Origin: SLRI01 sp964402505
GTDB taxonomy: Bacteria > Pseudomonadota > Alphaproteobacteria > Geminicoccales > Geminicoccaceae
Length of the DNA stretch: 64,000 nt
NCBI GenBank assembly: GCA_964402505.1
Contig: CAYOCP010000001.1
Coordinates: 124,001-188,000 of the forward strand
Direction of reading: 5' to 3'
This document shows, in pieces, positions 45,873 to 55,557 of the stretch. The notes beneath the pieces are model-generated. The model had not been told where the DNA came from. It saw nothing but the letters and a program-made list of their open reading frames with translations, and ran no database searches. How positions within the stretch are numbered: position 1 is the first letter of the stretch; each line of letters begins with the position of its first letter. The translations under genes were made by a program, and so were the position numbers.

Positions 45873-47741
45873 ATGGCCGATGCGCACGCGCAGAACGGAT
45901 GGCAATTCAGGGACGGCGCAGACCGGCGAGGGCGCGACCCCCGGACCGGTGGCGGGGGGCGCGGCCGGCCCGCCCTGCTCGTCCTGCTCGCCATCCTCTG
46001 CATCGGACTGATCGCGGCACTCGGCTACGGCTATCGGCTCTACGAGAAGCAGGGCGCACGGCTCGCACGGCTCGAGCGGACGGTCGCATCGCAAGCCTCT
46101 TCGCGAGCGGCGGAGGTCCGGCCGACCGGCGAGGCGGCCGGGGCGGCGGCGCGGTCGGGCGGATCGGTCGAGGCGCGGGCCGACGAGGTGGCGCGACTGG
46201 AGAGCGAGCTTGCCGCGACCACGGGCCGGACGCGGGCGGCGAGCGAGCAGGCGGCGCGCGAGGTGGCGGCGGTGCAACTCAAGCTCGCCCATGCCGAGGA
46301 GGCCAGGGCCGATGCCGAAGCCCGGCTCGCCGCCGCGGATTCGCGGATCAGGGCGCTCGAGTCGGAGCTCGGCGTCGGCGGCGAGGTCGAGGGGATCATC
46401 GATCCGGCCGGCCAGCCGCTCGTTGCCGCCGAAGCCGTGACCCCGGACCAGCTCGGCCGGATCGGCATGGAGCTGCGGCTCGTGGAGCGCGAGCGGGATG
46501 CGGCCCGGCTGCAGCTCGACCAGGCTCTGCAGCGCGTGGCGGCCGCCGAGACGGCGGGCCCGTCGGGTGCCGCGGCCGCCGCCGGTGGCGATCCGGCGCT
46601 GGCGGCGCGCGTCGGGGAGCTCGAGGAGCGAAACCAGGCGCTCGGCGCCGAGAAGGCCGTGCTCGAGGCGGCGCTCGAGCGCGGCCGGACGCAGCAGGCC
46701 GAGGCGGTGGCGGCACTCGACGCCAGGACCGCCGATCTCGCGGCACGGCTGCAGGCGGCCGAGGCGCGCAGCGCCGATCTGGAGATGGAGAACGCGCGGC
46801 TCGCCCGCGAGCTCGCCGGTGCCAAGGAGGCGGGGACGTCGGCGGCGCGCGCGGACGAGGCGACGCAGGCGCGCCTCGCGACGCTCACCGGCGAGCGTGA
46901 CGCCCTGGCCGAGGAGCGCGACCGGCTCGAGGCCCGGCTGGCGACGGCGGAAGCGGCGGCCGCCGAGCGCGACCGGCTCGCCGCCGAGCTGCAGGCGGGC
47001 CAGGAGCTGCTGGCGGCGCGCGACGGCATCATGGCCGAGCTGGCCGATCGGATTTCCAGGCTGGAGGGTCAGGCGAACGAGGCCGAGACCCGCACCAGCG
47101 CCCTCGCCGCCGAGCGTGCGGCGCTGCAGGACGAGCGGGACGCGCTGCAAAAGCAGCTCGCCGCCGCCGAGGAGTCCGCCCGCGCGTCATCGGCCCGGCT
47201 CGCCGAGCTCGAGACGGCGGCCGCCACGAAGGCCACCGCGACCGACGAGGCCGGAGCGCGTGCCGCCTCGCTCGCCGCCGACCTCGCCACCGCCCGGGAG
47301 GCGCTGGCCGAGGCGAGAAAAGGCGCCGATGCCCTCAGGGCCGAGCGCGACAGCATGGCCAGGGCCAGCTCTGCGGCACTCGATGCCGCGGCCGACGCGC
47401 ATGCGGCCGAGCTCGCCGAGCTCGAGGCCAAGAACGCGGCCCTGAAGCGCCAGCTCGAGGACCGTCCGGCGGCCGCCGCCGGCGCCATCACGCCCGAAGC
47501 CTTCGCCGCCGCCAACCAGCGCATCGCCGCGCTCGAGGAGGAGTTGCGGACCATGGCCCGGCTCGCCGCCGAGCTCGAGCCGACGGCGGATGCGGCACCG
47601 GACACCGTCGCCCTCGAGGCCGAGCTCGAGCGGCTCAAGGGCGTGGAGGACGAGCTGACCCGCACACGGACGCAGCTCGAGGCCCTGCAGGCGGTGCATC
47701 TCGACGAGGCGCCCGCCCCGCCCCGGCCGGCGCCACGCTGA
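45873..47741 (+). CDS. Membrane-anchored coiled-coil protein of unknown function
   Basis: 622 residues that I do not recognise as a named family. A Gly/Arg-rich N-terminus leads to one membrane helix (PALLVLLAILCIGLIAALGYGY, about residues 33-54). Almost all the rest is long Ala/Glu/Arg-rich coiled coil with heptad-like LE/RL repeats, and the end is Pro-rich. The ATG at 45873 has GAGGAGA about 10 bases upstream. Orientation would put the coiled coil in the periplasm if the N-terminus stays inside. It stands between lpxC and bamD, where many relatives have nothing, and converges on the universal stress gene. A structural or envelope role is only a guess. Confidence 0.75.
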   Translation: MADAHAQNGWQFRDGADRRGRDPRTGGGGRGRPALLVLLAILCIGLIAALGYGYRLYEKQGARLARLERTVASQASSRAAEVRPTGEAAGAAARSGGSVEARADEVARLESELAATTGRTRAASEQAAREVAAVQLKLAHAEEARADAEARLAAADSRIRALESELGVGGEVEGIIDPAGQPLVAAEAVTPDQLGRIGMELRLVERERDAARLQLDQALQRVAAAETAGPSGAAAAAGGDPALAARVGELEERNQALGAEKAVLEAALERGRTQQAEAVAALDARTADLAARLQAAEARSADLEMENARLARELAGAKEAGTSAARADEATQARLATLTGERDALAEERDRLEARLATAEAAAAERDRLAAELQAGQELLAARDGIMAELADRISRLEGQANEAETRTSALAAERAALQDERDALQKQLAAAEESARASSARLAELETAAATKATATDEAGARAASLAADLATAREALAEARKGADALRAERDSMARASSAALDAAADAHAAELAELEAKNAALKRQLEDRPAAAAGAITPEAFAAANQRIAALEEELRTMARLAAELEPTADAAPDTVALEAELERLKGVEDELTRTRTQLEALQAVHLDEAPAPPRPAPR

Positions 47742-47755
47742 AGCGGCTCCGTCTT

Positions 47756-47773
47756 CCGGCGGCCGGCCGCCGG
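47756..47773. repeat. 18-bp perfect palindrome between convergent genes
   Basis: CCGGCGGCCGGCCGCCGG is fully self-complementary. It lies in the 39-base gap between two converging stop codons, so it may serve as a two-way transcription stop. It has no T-run. Confidence 0.4.
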
Positions 47774-47780
47774 CGCCCGG

Positions 47781-48623
47781 TCAGTGAGCGATGAGAACGG
47801 GGATCGGCATGTGGTCGAGCAGGCTCTGCGTGGCGCCGCCGAGCACGAGCTCGCGCAGGCGCGAGTGGCCGTAGCCGCCCATGACCACGAGATCGGCGCC
47901 GGCATCGCTGGCCTCGCCGATGATGACGTCGCCGATCCCGAGCCCGCCGCTCGCCGCGGTCCGCACCTCGACCTTGACGCCGTGTCGCGCGAGATGGGTG
48001 CCGAGATCGGCACCCGGCTGCGCGCCGATGCGATGCCTGAGCCGATCCGGATCGACGACGAGGACCAGCACGGCATCGGCGCCCGCCATGAGCGGCAGGG
48101 CGTCGCCGACCGCCCGCGCCGCCTCGCGCGAGCCGTCCCAGGCGATCAGCACCCGCTTGGGCGGCAGGTTTTGGGCACCGATATAGGGGATGACGAGCGA
48201 CGGCCGGCCGCTGTCGAGGAAGCTGGCCTCGACGATCAAATCGTTGTCGACGTCGCTCTCGGCCGGATCCGGCTGGCCGACGATACTGAGATCGGCATGC
48301 CGCGCCTGGCGTGCGAAGACCGTGCCGAAATCGTCGGCCCTGACGACCTCGCTGCGAATCTCGAGCTGGCAGCCCGCCCGCAGGGCACGCTCCCTGGCCC
48401 GATCGAGCACGGTCTTCGATTGCTGCACCGCCGCCGCGCGTTGCTCCTCGAGGATCTCGGCCGGGATGCTGATGCCGATCGCCGGCGGCACATAGGGCTC
48501 GGCCACCAGCATGAGGCCTGCGAGATGGGCATCGGTGGCGAGGGCCAGCCCGACCGCCGCATCGAGACGCTTGTCGCTGCCCGGCTTGTCGTCGATATGC
48601 ACCAGCAGGTCCTTCAGGCTCAT
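47781..48623 (-). CDS. Universal stress protein, tandem UspA domains
   Basis: 280 residues made of two UspA-like domains. The first starts MSLKDLLVHIDDKPGSDKRLDAAVGLA. The second starts near residue 155 (KRVLIAWDGSREAARAVGDAL) and contains the ATP-binding pattern G-2x-G-9x-G-S/T as GGYGHSRLRELVLGGAT. Tandem proteins of this type are cytoplasmic and rise under stress, but the exact role here is unknown. It is divergent from the CYTH-CHAD gene with a 98-base gap. Confidence 0.9.
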   Translation of the reverse strand: MSLKDLLVHIDDKPGSDKRLDAAVGLALATDAHLAGLMLVAEPYVPPAIGISIPAEILEEQRAAAVQQSKTVLDRARERALRAGCQLEIRSEVVRADDFGTVFARQARHADLSIVGQPDPAESDVDNDLIVEASFLDSGRPSLVIPYIGAQNLPPKRVLIAWDGSREAARAVGDALPLMAGADAVLVLVVDPDRLRHRIGAQPGADLGTHLARHGVKVEVRTAASGGLGIGDVIIGEASDAGADLVVMGGYGHSRLRELVLGGATQSLLDHMPIPVLIAH

Positions 48624-48721
48624 GACGTCCCCCTTCTCGGCTGCGATCGCGCCCTGTTGATCTGCGTCAGCGGCAGCGCGACATCATTCTAGCAGCATCC
48701 GGTCGGGTTGGACGAGAGGCC

Positions 48722-50413
48722 ATGAGGCGAAGGCTGGTCGGGCCGCTGCCCCGAAATCGTGGAGTCCCTCCGGTGCGCGCATCCTCGAGCGACCTCGAGA
48801 TCGAGCTGAAGCTGATGGTGGACCCGGCGGATCTCGGACCCCTCGCCGACGGGCTCGCCGCGGGTTCCACGACCTTCTCGGCACCCCGCACGCAGACGCT
48901 CGAGAGCCGCTACTTCGACACGCCCGATCTGCAGCTCGAGGGCCGCCGGGCCGGCCTTCGCGTGCGCCGGATCGGCGACCGGTTCATCCAGACCGTCAAG
49001 ACGGCCTCGACGGAGGCGGCGGCACACGCCGTGCGTGGCGAATGGGAGTGCGAGGTCGAGACCATGCGGCCGGACCTCGAGCGGATGAGCGACCCCCGGG
49101 CACGCGCGGCGATCGGCCCGGTCGCGGCCGACGGGCTTCGACCGGTCTTCACCACGCGGATCGAGCGACGGCTGATGCTGGTGGAGCGGGACCTCGGGGA
49201 CGGCGAAAGATCGATCGTCGAGGTCGCCATCGACAGCGGCTCGATCGAGACCTGCGGGTCGGGGGGCGAGCGGCGGATCGAGCGGGTCGCCGAGGTCGAG
49301 CTCGAGCTCCAGGCGGGCCCGCTCAGGGGCCTCTATCTCCTGCTCGAGACGCTTCGGGCCCAGGCGCCGCTCCGGATCGCCATGCTCTCCAAGGCGGAGC
49401 GGGGCTACCGCCTCGCCACCGGCCGGACGCCGCCGGCGCAGAAGGCGAATCGCCCGGCGCTCGAGCCGTGCATGACCGTCGGCCGGGCCATGGGCGTGGT
49501 GCTGGGAAGCTGCCTTCAGCAGATCCTGCGCAACGACGCGCCGGCCCGGGACGGCCGGAACCCCAAGGCCGTGCATCAGTTGCGGGTCGGCCTGCGCCGG
49601 ACCCGCTCCGCCCTCGCCCTTTTCGCCACGGCCCTGGCACCGGGCGAGCGTGAGGCCTGGGATGCACGGCTGCAGGCGGCGATCGAGGCGACCGGGAGGG
49701 CGCGCGAGCTCGACGTGCTGTCGAGCCAGACACTGCCCGAAGTCGCATCGGGCCTGCCGGACGAGCCCGCCCTGAAGGCGCTCGAGGCGGCGGTCCTGGC
49801 GGCGCGGGAGGGGGCCGGCGCGGAGCTTCGATCCCACCTCGAATCGCGCGGGCATGCCGATCTGCTGCTCGACCTCGTCCTCTGGGTGGCGCTCGAGCGG
49901 TGGCGGGAAGGCGCCGACGACGCGCTCGCCGCCATCCAGGCGGCGCCGGTGGTCGAGCTCGCCCTTCCCCTGCTCGACCGGCGCTACGCGCGCCTGCGCA
50001 AGAAGGGCCGCCATTTCCGCCGGCTCGACGATGCCCGACGGCACGAGGTGCGGCTCGCGCTGAAGAAGCTCCGCTACGGCGTCGAGTTCCTGAGCGGGCT
50101 CTATCCCGGCAAGACGACCCGACACTTCGCCAGGGCCGCGGCCCGGCTGCAGGACAGGCTCGGCCGGCTCAACGACCAGGTGGAGACGCGGCGCCTGCTC
50201 GAAAGCCTGCCCGCAGCGGAAGCCGGCGTCGACCGGGCGGTGCTCGAGCGCGGCATCGGCATGGTCGTCGGCTGGCAGGCGGAGGCGATCGCAGCAGCAC
50301 GTCGCAAGGCGATCAGGGGCTGGCACCGCTTCAGGAAGGAGAAGCCGTTCTGGCCCGAGGCGGGCGGCGGCAGGGCCATCGACAGTCTTTCGCCCGGCAC
50401 GACAAACCGGTAG
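48722..50413 (+). CDS. CYTH and CHAD domain protein
   Basis: 563 residues. The N-terminal CYTH domain begins with EIELKLMVDPADL (the EIELK signature) and includes LESRYFDTPDLQLEGRRAGLRVRRIGDRFIQTVK. The CHAD domain (from about residue 250) is helical, with conserved histidine and basic positions such as VHQLRVGLRRTRSAL, YARLRKKGRHFRRLDDARRHEVRLALKKLRYGVEFL. CHAD domains bind polyphosphate and CYTH enzymes act on triphosphates, so a polyphosphate-linked job is likely. ATG at 48722 has GAGAGG just upstream. A GTG at 48773 is also possible and would start nearer to the domain. Confidence 0.9.
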   Translation: MRRRLVGPLPRNRGVPPVRASSSDLEIELKLMVDPADLGPLADGLAAGSTTFSAPRTQTLESRYFDTPDLQLEGRRAGLRVRRIGDRFIQTVKTASTEAAAHAVRGEWECEVETMRPDLERMSDPRARAAIGPVAADGLRPVFTTRIERRLMLVERDLGDGERSIVEVAIDSGSIETCGSGGERRIERVAEVELELQAGPLRGLYLLLETLRAQAPLRIAMLSKAERGYRLATGRTPPAQKANRPALEPCMTVGRAMGVVLGSCLQQILRNDAPARDGRNPKAVHQLRVGLRRTRSALALFATALAPGEREAWDARLQAAIEATGRARELDVLSSQTLPEVASGLPDEPALKALEAAVLAAREGAGAELRSHLESRGHADLLLDLVLWVALERWREGADDALAAIQAAPVVELALPLLDRRYARLRKKGRHFRRLDDARRHEVRLALKKLRYGVEFLSGLYPGKTTRHFARAAARLQDRLGRLNDQVETRRLLESLPAAEAGVDRAVLERGIGMVVGWQAEAIAAARRKAIRGWHRFRKEKPFWPEAGGGRAIDSLSPGTTNR

Positions 50414-50536
50414 CTTGTCGCGCGCCACGCGCAGTCGGGGATCGCCTCGGGAACCTCTCTGACCAGCCACGCTCCGCCCGGCCACCTCCCCTCAGCATCG
50501 AGGGGCGCAAGGCCGGCGGCATCCGGAAGGGTATCG

Positions 50537-51403
50537 ATGATCGCTTTCGTCACCGGGCTCTGGACGACCGCTCCCGCCCGCTTCCGCCGTTTTCGCACTG
50601 GATGGCTGGCCCCGGCCCTGGTCGCCGCGCTCCTGCCGCTGCTCGCCGCCTGCAGCGGCACCGGCAACGGCGACGAATATATCGAGCGGACGGCGGAGGA
50701 GCTCTTCGCGGAGGGTGAGCAGCAGTTGAACGACGGCAATTACGAGGACGCGGCCAAGGCCTTCGAGGAGGTCGAGCGCCAGCATCCCTACTCCCAGCTC
50801 GCCGTGCGCGGCCAGGTGCTCGCCGGCTATGCCTATTACGAGGGCCAGCTCTACGAGGAGGCGATCTCGGCGCTGCGGACCTTCATCGAGCTGCATCCGG
50901 GCAACCCGGACGTGCCCTACGCCCACTACCTGATCGGCATGTCGTACTACGAGCGCATCTCCGATGTCGGCCGCGACCAGGAGATGACCCAGGAGGCGCT
51001 CGAGGCGTTCGGCGAGCTGGTGCGCCGCTATCCGGATTCCGAGTACTCCCGCGACGCCGAGCTGAAGATGGACCTCGCCTTCGACCACCTCGCCGGCAAG
51101 GAGATGGAGATCGGCCGCTACTACCAGAAGCGCGGCGAGTACGTGGCGGCGATCAACCGCTTCCGCAACGTGGTCGAGGCCTATGACACGACCACGCACG
51201 TGCCGGAGGCCTTGCATCGGCTGACCGAGTGCTATCTCGCACTCGGCGTCTACCAGGAGGCGCAGGAGGCGGCGGCGGTGCTGGGCTACAACTATCCCGA
51301 CAGCAAGTGGTACGAGCGATCCTACGCGCTGCTTCAGGGCCACGAAGGCGGCACCGCGGCGAGCGCACCGGACGAGGGCTCGTGGCTGAGCAAGCTCTTC
51401 TGA
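50537..51403 (+). CDS. bamD: Outer membrane assembly lipoprotein BamD
   Basis: 288 residues. Signal peptide with lipobox LLAAC, then five TPR units, beginning AEELFAEGEQQLNDGNYEDAAKAFEEVERQHPYSQLAVRGQVLAGYAYYEGQLYEEAI. The Tyr-rich GMSYYERISDVGRDQEMTQEALEAF motif is typical. BamD is the essential partner of BamA in inserting outer-membrane beta-barrels. It is followed by recN and ligA in the usual alphaproteobacterial order. The protein starts from an ATG at 50537 with GGAAGGG upstream. Confidence 0.94.
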   Translation: MIAFVTGLWTTAPARFRRFRTGWLAPALVAALLPLLAACSGTGNGDEYIERTAEELFAEGEQQLNDGNYEDAAKAFEEVERQHPYSQLAVRGQVLAGYAYYEGQLYEEAISALRTFIELHPGNPDVPYAHYLIGMSYYERISDVGRDQEMTQEALEAFGELVRRYPDSEYSRDAELKMDLAFDHLAGKEMEIGRYYQKRGEYVAAINRFRNVVEAYDTTTHVPEALHRLTECYLALGVYQEAQEAAAVLGYNYPDSKWYERSYALLQGHEGGTAASAPDEGSWLSKLF

Positions 51404-51440
51404 GCACCCGCCGGCTGGGATCCCGGAGCCGCGCCCGGCC

Positions 51441-53117
51441 ATGCTGCTGAGCCTCGCCATTCGCGACATCGTGCTGATCGAGGGGCTCGATCTCGAGCTC
51501 GGGCCGGGACTCACCGTGCTCACCGGCGAGACCGGTGCCGGCAAGTCGATCATCCTCGACGCGCTCGGCCTCGCCCTGGGTGCCCGGGCGGACCGGGTGC
51601 TGCTGCGCTCGGGGGCACGGCAGGGCTCGGTCACGGCCGAGTTCGAGCAGCCGCCGGGGCACGCGGTCCGCAGCCTGCTCGAGGCGCAGGCGCTGGACGG
51701 TGACACGGGCGAGCTCGTCCTCCGCCGCACCCTCGCCGCCGACGGCCGCAGCCGCGGCTTCGTCAACGACGTGCCGGTGAGCGGGGCGAGCCTGCGCGAG
51801 CTCGGCGACCTCCTGGTCGAGGTGCACGGCCAAATGGACCAGCGCGGGCTGCTCGACGCGCGGAGCCACCGGACGGTGCTCGATGCCTTCGCCGGCCATG
51901 CCGACCAGCTCGCCGCGGTCCGCGCCGCGCATGCCGCCTGGCGCGGCCTCGTATCCGAGATCGAGGAGCGCCGGGCCCTGGTCGAGGCGGCGCGGCGCGA
52001 GGAGGACTACCTTCGCCACCGGCTCCTGGAGCTCGAGGCGCTGGCGCCGGAGATCGGCGAGGAGGAGCGCCTCGCCGAGGAGCGCAGCCGGCTTCTGCAC
52101 AAGGAGAAGCTCGTCGCCGCGCTCGAGGAGGCGCTCGTTCTCGTCGCCGGGTCCGAGGCGGCCCGCGAACGGTTGAGGGCCGCCGAGCGGCGACTGGCGC
52201 GGGCGCCGGAGGTGGCGCAGGCCCTGGTCGAGCCGGCGCTCCAGGCGCTGGAGCGGGCGCTGATCGAGACCGACGAGGTGGAGCTGCTGCTGCAGGAGGC
52301 CTTGCGCGAGGTGGCGGCGGAGGAGCGCGGCCTGGAGGCGGTCGAGGAGCGGCTGTTCGCGCTGCGCGACGCGGCGAGGAAGCACCGGACGGCGGTCGAC
52401 GGCCTGCCGGCGCTGCTCGAGCGGACTCGGCAGGAGATCGAGGCGCTCGACGCGGGGGCGGAGGTGCTGGAGGGGCTGGAGCGGGCGGTCCGTGCCGCCC
52501 GCGAGCGCTACCTCGAGGCGGCACTCGCCCTGCGCCGCAGCCGAGAGGCGGCGGCTTCCGGCCTCGAGCGGCTGGTGGCGGCGGAGCTGCCGCCCCTGAA
52601 GCTTGAGAAGGCGAGGCTCGCCGTCCGGCTGGAGCCTCTGGACGAGCGCGAGGCCGGCCCCGAGGGGCTCGACCGGGTGGCCCTGCTGGTCGCGACCAAT
52701 CCGGGCCAGCCCCTGGGACCGATCGCCAAAATCGCCTCCGGCGGCGAGCTCTCGCGGCTGATGCTGGCGCTCAAGGTCGTGCTCGCCCGGGACACCATGG
52801 GCGCCACGCTCATCTTCGACGAGATCGATGCCGGCATCGGCGGGGCGACGGCGGACGCGGTGGGCGAGCGGCTGGCCCGCCTCGCGAGGGAGCGGCAGGT
52901 CCTCGTCGTGACCCATGCGCCGCAGGTGGCGGCCCGCGCCGACCATCATCTCGTGGTCGAGAAGCTGACCGAGGCCGAGGGGGCCAGGGTGGTGGTGCGA
53001 TCACTCGATGCGGCCGAGCGGCGCGACGAGATCGCCCGGATGCTCGCCGGCGCGAGGATCACCGCCGCCGCGCGCGCCGCGGCGTCGAGCCTGCTGGATG
53101 CGGGGGGTGTCCGGTGA
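51441..53117 (+). CDS. recN: DNA repair protein RecN
   Basis: 558 residues, SMC-like. The N-terminal ATPase half has Walker A LTGETGAGKSIILDAL near residue 30. LVEVHGQMDQRGLLDARSHRTVLDAFAG follows, then a coiled-coil middle (about 150-370). The C-terminal half has the signature IASGGELSRLMLALKVVL and Walker B LIFDEIDAGIGGATADAVGERL with QVLVVTHAPQVAARA. It holds DNA ends during recombinational repair. Its stop overlaps ligA by 4 bases. Confidence 0.95.
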   Translation: MLLSLAIRDIVLIEGLDLELGPGLTVLTGETGAGKSIILDALGLALGARADRVLLRSGARQGSVTAEFEQPPGHAVRSLLEAQALDGDTGELVLRRTLAADGRSRGFVNDVPVSGASLRELGDLLVEVHGQMDQRGLLDARSHRTVLDAFAGHADQLAAVRAAHAAWRGLVSEIEERRALVEAARREEDYLRHRLLELEALAPEIGEEERLAEERSRLLHKEKLVAALEEALVLVAGSEAARERLRAAERRLARAPEVAQALVEPALQALERALIETDEVELLLQEALREVAAEERGLEAVEERLFALRDAARKHRTAVDGLPALLERTRQEIEALDAGAEVLEGLERAVRAARERYLEAALALRRSREAAASGLERLVAAELPPLKLEKARLAVRLEPLDEREAGPEGLDRVALLVATNPGQPLGPIAKIASGGELSRLMLALKVVLARDTMGATLIFDEIDAGIGGATADAVGERLARLARERQVLVVTHAPQVAARADHHLVVEKLTEAEGARVVVRSLDAAERRDEIARMLAGARITAAARAAASSLLDAGGVR

Positions 53118-55210
53118 GCGAGAAGGGCGACCGGCCGGCCGAGGCGCTGGACGAGGCCGAAGCCGAGGCCGAGCTCGCCCGGCTGGCAGGCGAGATCGCG
53201 CGCCACGACCGGCTCTACCACCAGAAGGACGCGCCCGAGATCAGCGACGCCGACTACGACGCCCTGGTCAGGCGGAACCGGGCGATCGAGGCGCGATTCC
53301 CGAAGCTCGTGCGGCCGGACAGCCCGAGCCTTCGGGTCGGTGCGGCGCCGGCCGAGGCATTCCGCAAGATTGCCCATCCGGTGCCGATGCTGTCGCTCGA
53401 GAACGCCATGGAAGCGGAGGCCGTGGTCGAGTTCCTGGCGCGCATCCGCCGCTTCCTCAATCTCGACGCCGAAGCACCGGTCGACCTCGTGGCCGAGCCC
53501 AAGATCGACGGGCTTTCCTGTGCGCTCCGCTACGAGGCGGGGCTTCTGGTCTCCGGCGCCACGCGCGGCGACGGCACGACCGGCGAGGACATCACCGCCA
53601 ATGTGCGGACCATCCGCGACATCCCGCAGCGCCTGGACGCCAGGGACCCGCCGCCGGTCCTCGAGGTGCGGGGCGAGATCTTCATGGAGCTGAAGGCGTT
53701 CCAGGCCCTGAACGAGCGACGGGCGAAGGAGGACCTGCCGCTCTTCGCCAATCCGAGGAACGCCGCCGCGGGCTCCGTGCGCCAGCTCGACAGCACGATC
53801 ACCGCTTCCCGGCACCTTCGCTTCCTCGCCTATGGCTGGGGTGCCGCCGAGCCGCCCGTCACCGGCAGCTATCACGGCTTTCTGGAGATGCTCGCCCGAA
53901 TGGGGCTCAGGACCAACCCGCTCAACCGGCTCTGCCGGAACGCGGAGGAGCTGCTCGCCTATCACGAGGAGATCGGCGAGCGGCGGGCCGGGCTCGGCTA
54001 CGACATCGACGGTGTCGTCTACAAGGTGGACGACCTGAAGCTGCAGCAGCGCCTGGGCTTCGTCGGCCGGGCACCGCGCTGGGCGATCGCCCACAAGTTC
54101 CCGGCCCAGCAGGCGGTGACCGTGGTCGACGGCATCGTCGTCCAGGTGGGCCGCACCGGGGCGCTGACGCCGGTGGCGCTGCTCGCGCCCGTCACGGTGG
54201 GCGGCGTGGTGGTCGGCCGTGCCACCCTGCACAACCAGGACTATATCGAGGAGAAGGACATCCGCGTCGGCGATCATGTGGTCATCCAGCGGGCGGGCGA
54301 CGTCATCCCGCAGGTGGTCGAGGTGGTGCAGGATCTTCGACCCAAGGATGCGGCACCCTATATGTTTCCCGACCACTGTCCGGAATGCGGCAGCCTCGCG
54401 GTGCGGCCGCCGGGCGAGGCGGTCCGGCGCTGCACCGGCGGGCTGATCTGCCCGGCGCAGCGGGAGGCCCGGCTCGAGCACGTGGTCGGCCGGGATGCGC
54501 TCGACATCGAGGGACTGGGGAAGAAGCAGGTGCCGCAACTGATCGAGGCCGGGCTCGTGAGGACGCCGGCCGACATCTTCCGCCTCGCCGCCGATCCGGC
54601 GAAGCTGGAAGCGCTGGAGGGTCTCGAGGGATGGGGCAAGCGGAAGATCGAGAGGCTGGTGGCGGCGATCGAGGCGCGCCGCCGGGTGCCGCTCGACCGC
54701 TTCATCCTGGCGCTCGGCATCCGCTTCATCGGCGACGCCAACGCCAGGCTGCTCGCCCGGCACTACGGCACGATGGATGCCTGGCGGCAGGCGATGCTGT
54801 CCGTGGCCCAAGGCGACGAGGAAGTGCGTCGCGAGCTCGCCGCGATCGACGGCATCGGTCCGAAGCTCGTGGAGGCCATCGCCGAGTTCTTCCAGGAGCC
54901 GCACAATCTCGAAGCGCTGGACGATCTGGCGGGGGAGCTCACCATCGAGGCCGCGGCAGCGCCGGCGGACGGCGATTCGCCCCTGGCCGGCAAGACGGTC
55001 GTCTTCACCGGCAGCCTCGAGCGCATGACCCGGGCCGAGGCCAAGGCCCTGGCCGAGCATCTGGGGGCCAGGGTCGCGGGCTCGGTCTCCGGCCGGACGG
55101 ATTACGTGGTGCTCGGCGCCGACGCCGGCAGCAAGGCGAGGAAGGCGGCGGAGCTCGGCGTCGCCACCCTCGACGAGGCGGCCTGGCTCGCCATGGCGGG
55201 CGTGGCATGA
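53114..55210 (+). CDS. ligA: NAD-dependent DNA ligase
   Basis: 698 residues with all domains: Ia (LARLAGEIARHDRLYHQKDAPEISDADYDAL, NAD recognition), adenylation domain with the catalytic lysine in VAEPKIDGLSCALRYE near residue 125, OB fold, a zinc finger (CPECGSLAVR and C-x-G-G-L-I-C), helix-hairpin-helix repeats, and C-terminal BRCT (LAGKTVVFTGSLERMTRAEAKALAEHLGA). It seals nicks in replication and repair. GTG start inside the recN stop. It overlaps the small gene that follows. Confidence 0.97.
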   Translation: MSEKGDRPAEALDEAEAEAELARLAGEIARHDRLYHQKDAPEISDADYDALVRRNRAIEARFPKLVRPDSPSLRVGAAPAEAFRKIAHPVPMLSLENAMEAEAVVEFLARIRRFLNLDAEAPVDLVAEPKIDGLSCALRYEAGLLVSGATRGDGTTGEDITANVRTIRDIPQRLDARDPPPVLEVRGEIFMELKAFQALNERRAKEDLPLFANPRNAAAGSVRQLDSTITASRHLRFLAYGWGAAEPPVTGSYHGFLEMLARMGLRTNPLNRLCRNAEELLAYHEEIGERRAGLGYDIDGVVYKVDDLKLQQRLGFVGRAPRWAIAHKFPAQQAVTVVDGIVVQVGRTGALTPVALLAPVTVGGVVVGRATLHNQDYIEEKDIRVGDHVVIQRAGDVIPQVVEVVQDLRPKDAAPYMFPDHCPECGSLAVRPPGEAVRRCTGGLICPAQREARLEHVVGRDALDIEGLGKKQVPQLIEAGLVRTPADIFRLAADPAKLEALEGLEGWGKRKIERLVAAIEARRRVPLDRFILALGIRFIGDANARLLARHYGTMDAWRQAMLSVAQGDEEVRRELAAIDGIGPKLVEAIAEFFQEPHNLEALDDLAGELTIEAAAAPADGDSPLAGKTVVFTGSLERMTRAEAKALAEHLGARVAGSVSGRTDYVVLGADAGSKARKAAELGVATLDEAAWLAMAGVA

Positions 55211-55464
55211 CCCGCCTTCTCATGCTCGGCCTCGGCTACGGCTTCATCGGGCTCGGCGTGCTCGGCCTCTTCCTGCCGATCCTGCAGGGAGCGCTCTTCC
55301 TCGCCATCGGCCTGATCATCCTCTCGCGTCACGCCCGCTGGGCCGAGCGCCTCCTGGCCCGCGTCAAGACCCGCTACCCGCGCGTCGGAAGCACCCTGGC
55401 CAAGGCGGAGCACCTGGCCGAGCGATGGGCCCAGAAGCTCGGCCGGCTGGTCCGGGGGTCGTGA
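55207..55464 (+). CDS. Small membrane protein (DUF454/PGPGW-like)
   Basis: 85 residues: two closely spaced membrane segments (LLMLGLGYGFIGLGVLGLFLPILQGALFLAIGLIIL) then a basic tail (SRHARWAERLLARVKTRYPRVGSTLAKAEHLAERWAQKLGRL). This hydrophobic hairpin with an Arg-rich tail resembles small inner-membrane proteins of the PGPGW/DUF454 kind, although the PGPGW motif itself is changed to LPILQG. Function unknown. ATGA overlap with ligA implies it is made with the ligase. Confidence 0.8.
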   Translation: MTRLLMLGLGYGFIGLGVLGLFLPILQGALFLAIGLIILSRHARWAERLLARVKTRYPRVGSTLAKAEHLAERWAQKLGRLVRGS

Positions 55465-55557
55465 GAGGGCCCAAAACGGCGTGACCAGCGTTTCGTGCAG
55501 CATCGGGTCGCTCGGATGATCATGCGCCGGTCGACGACGCGGCAATCCGTGCGCTTC

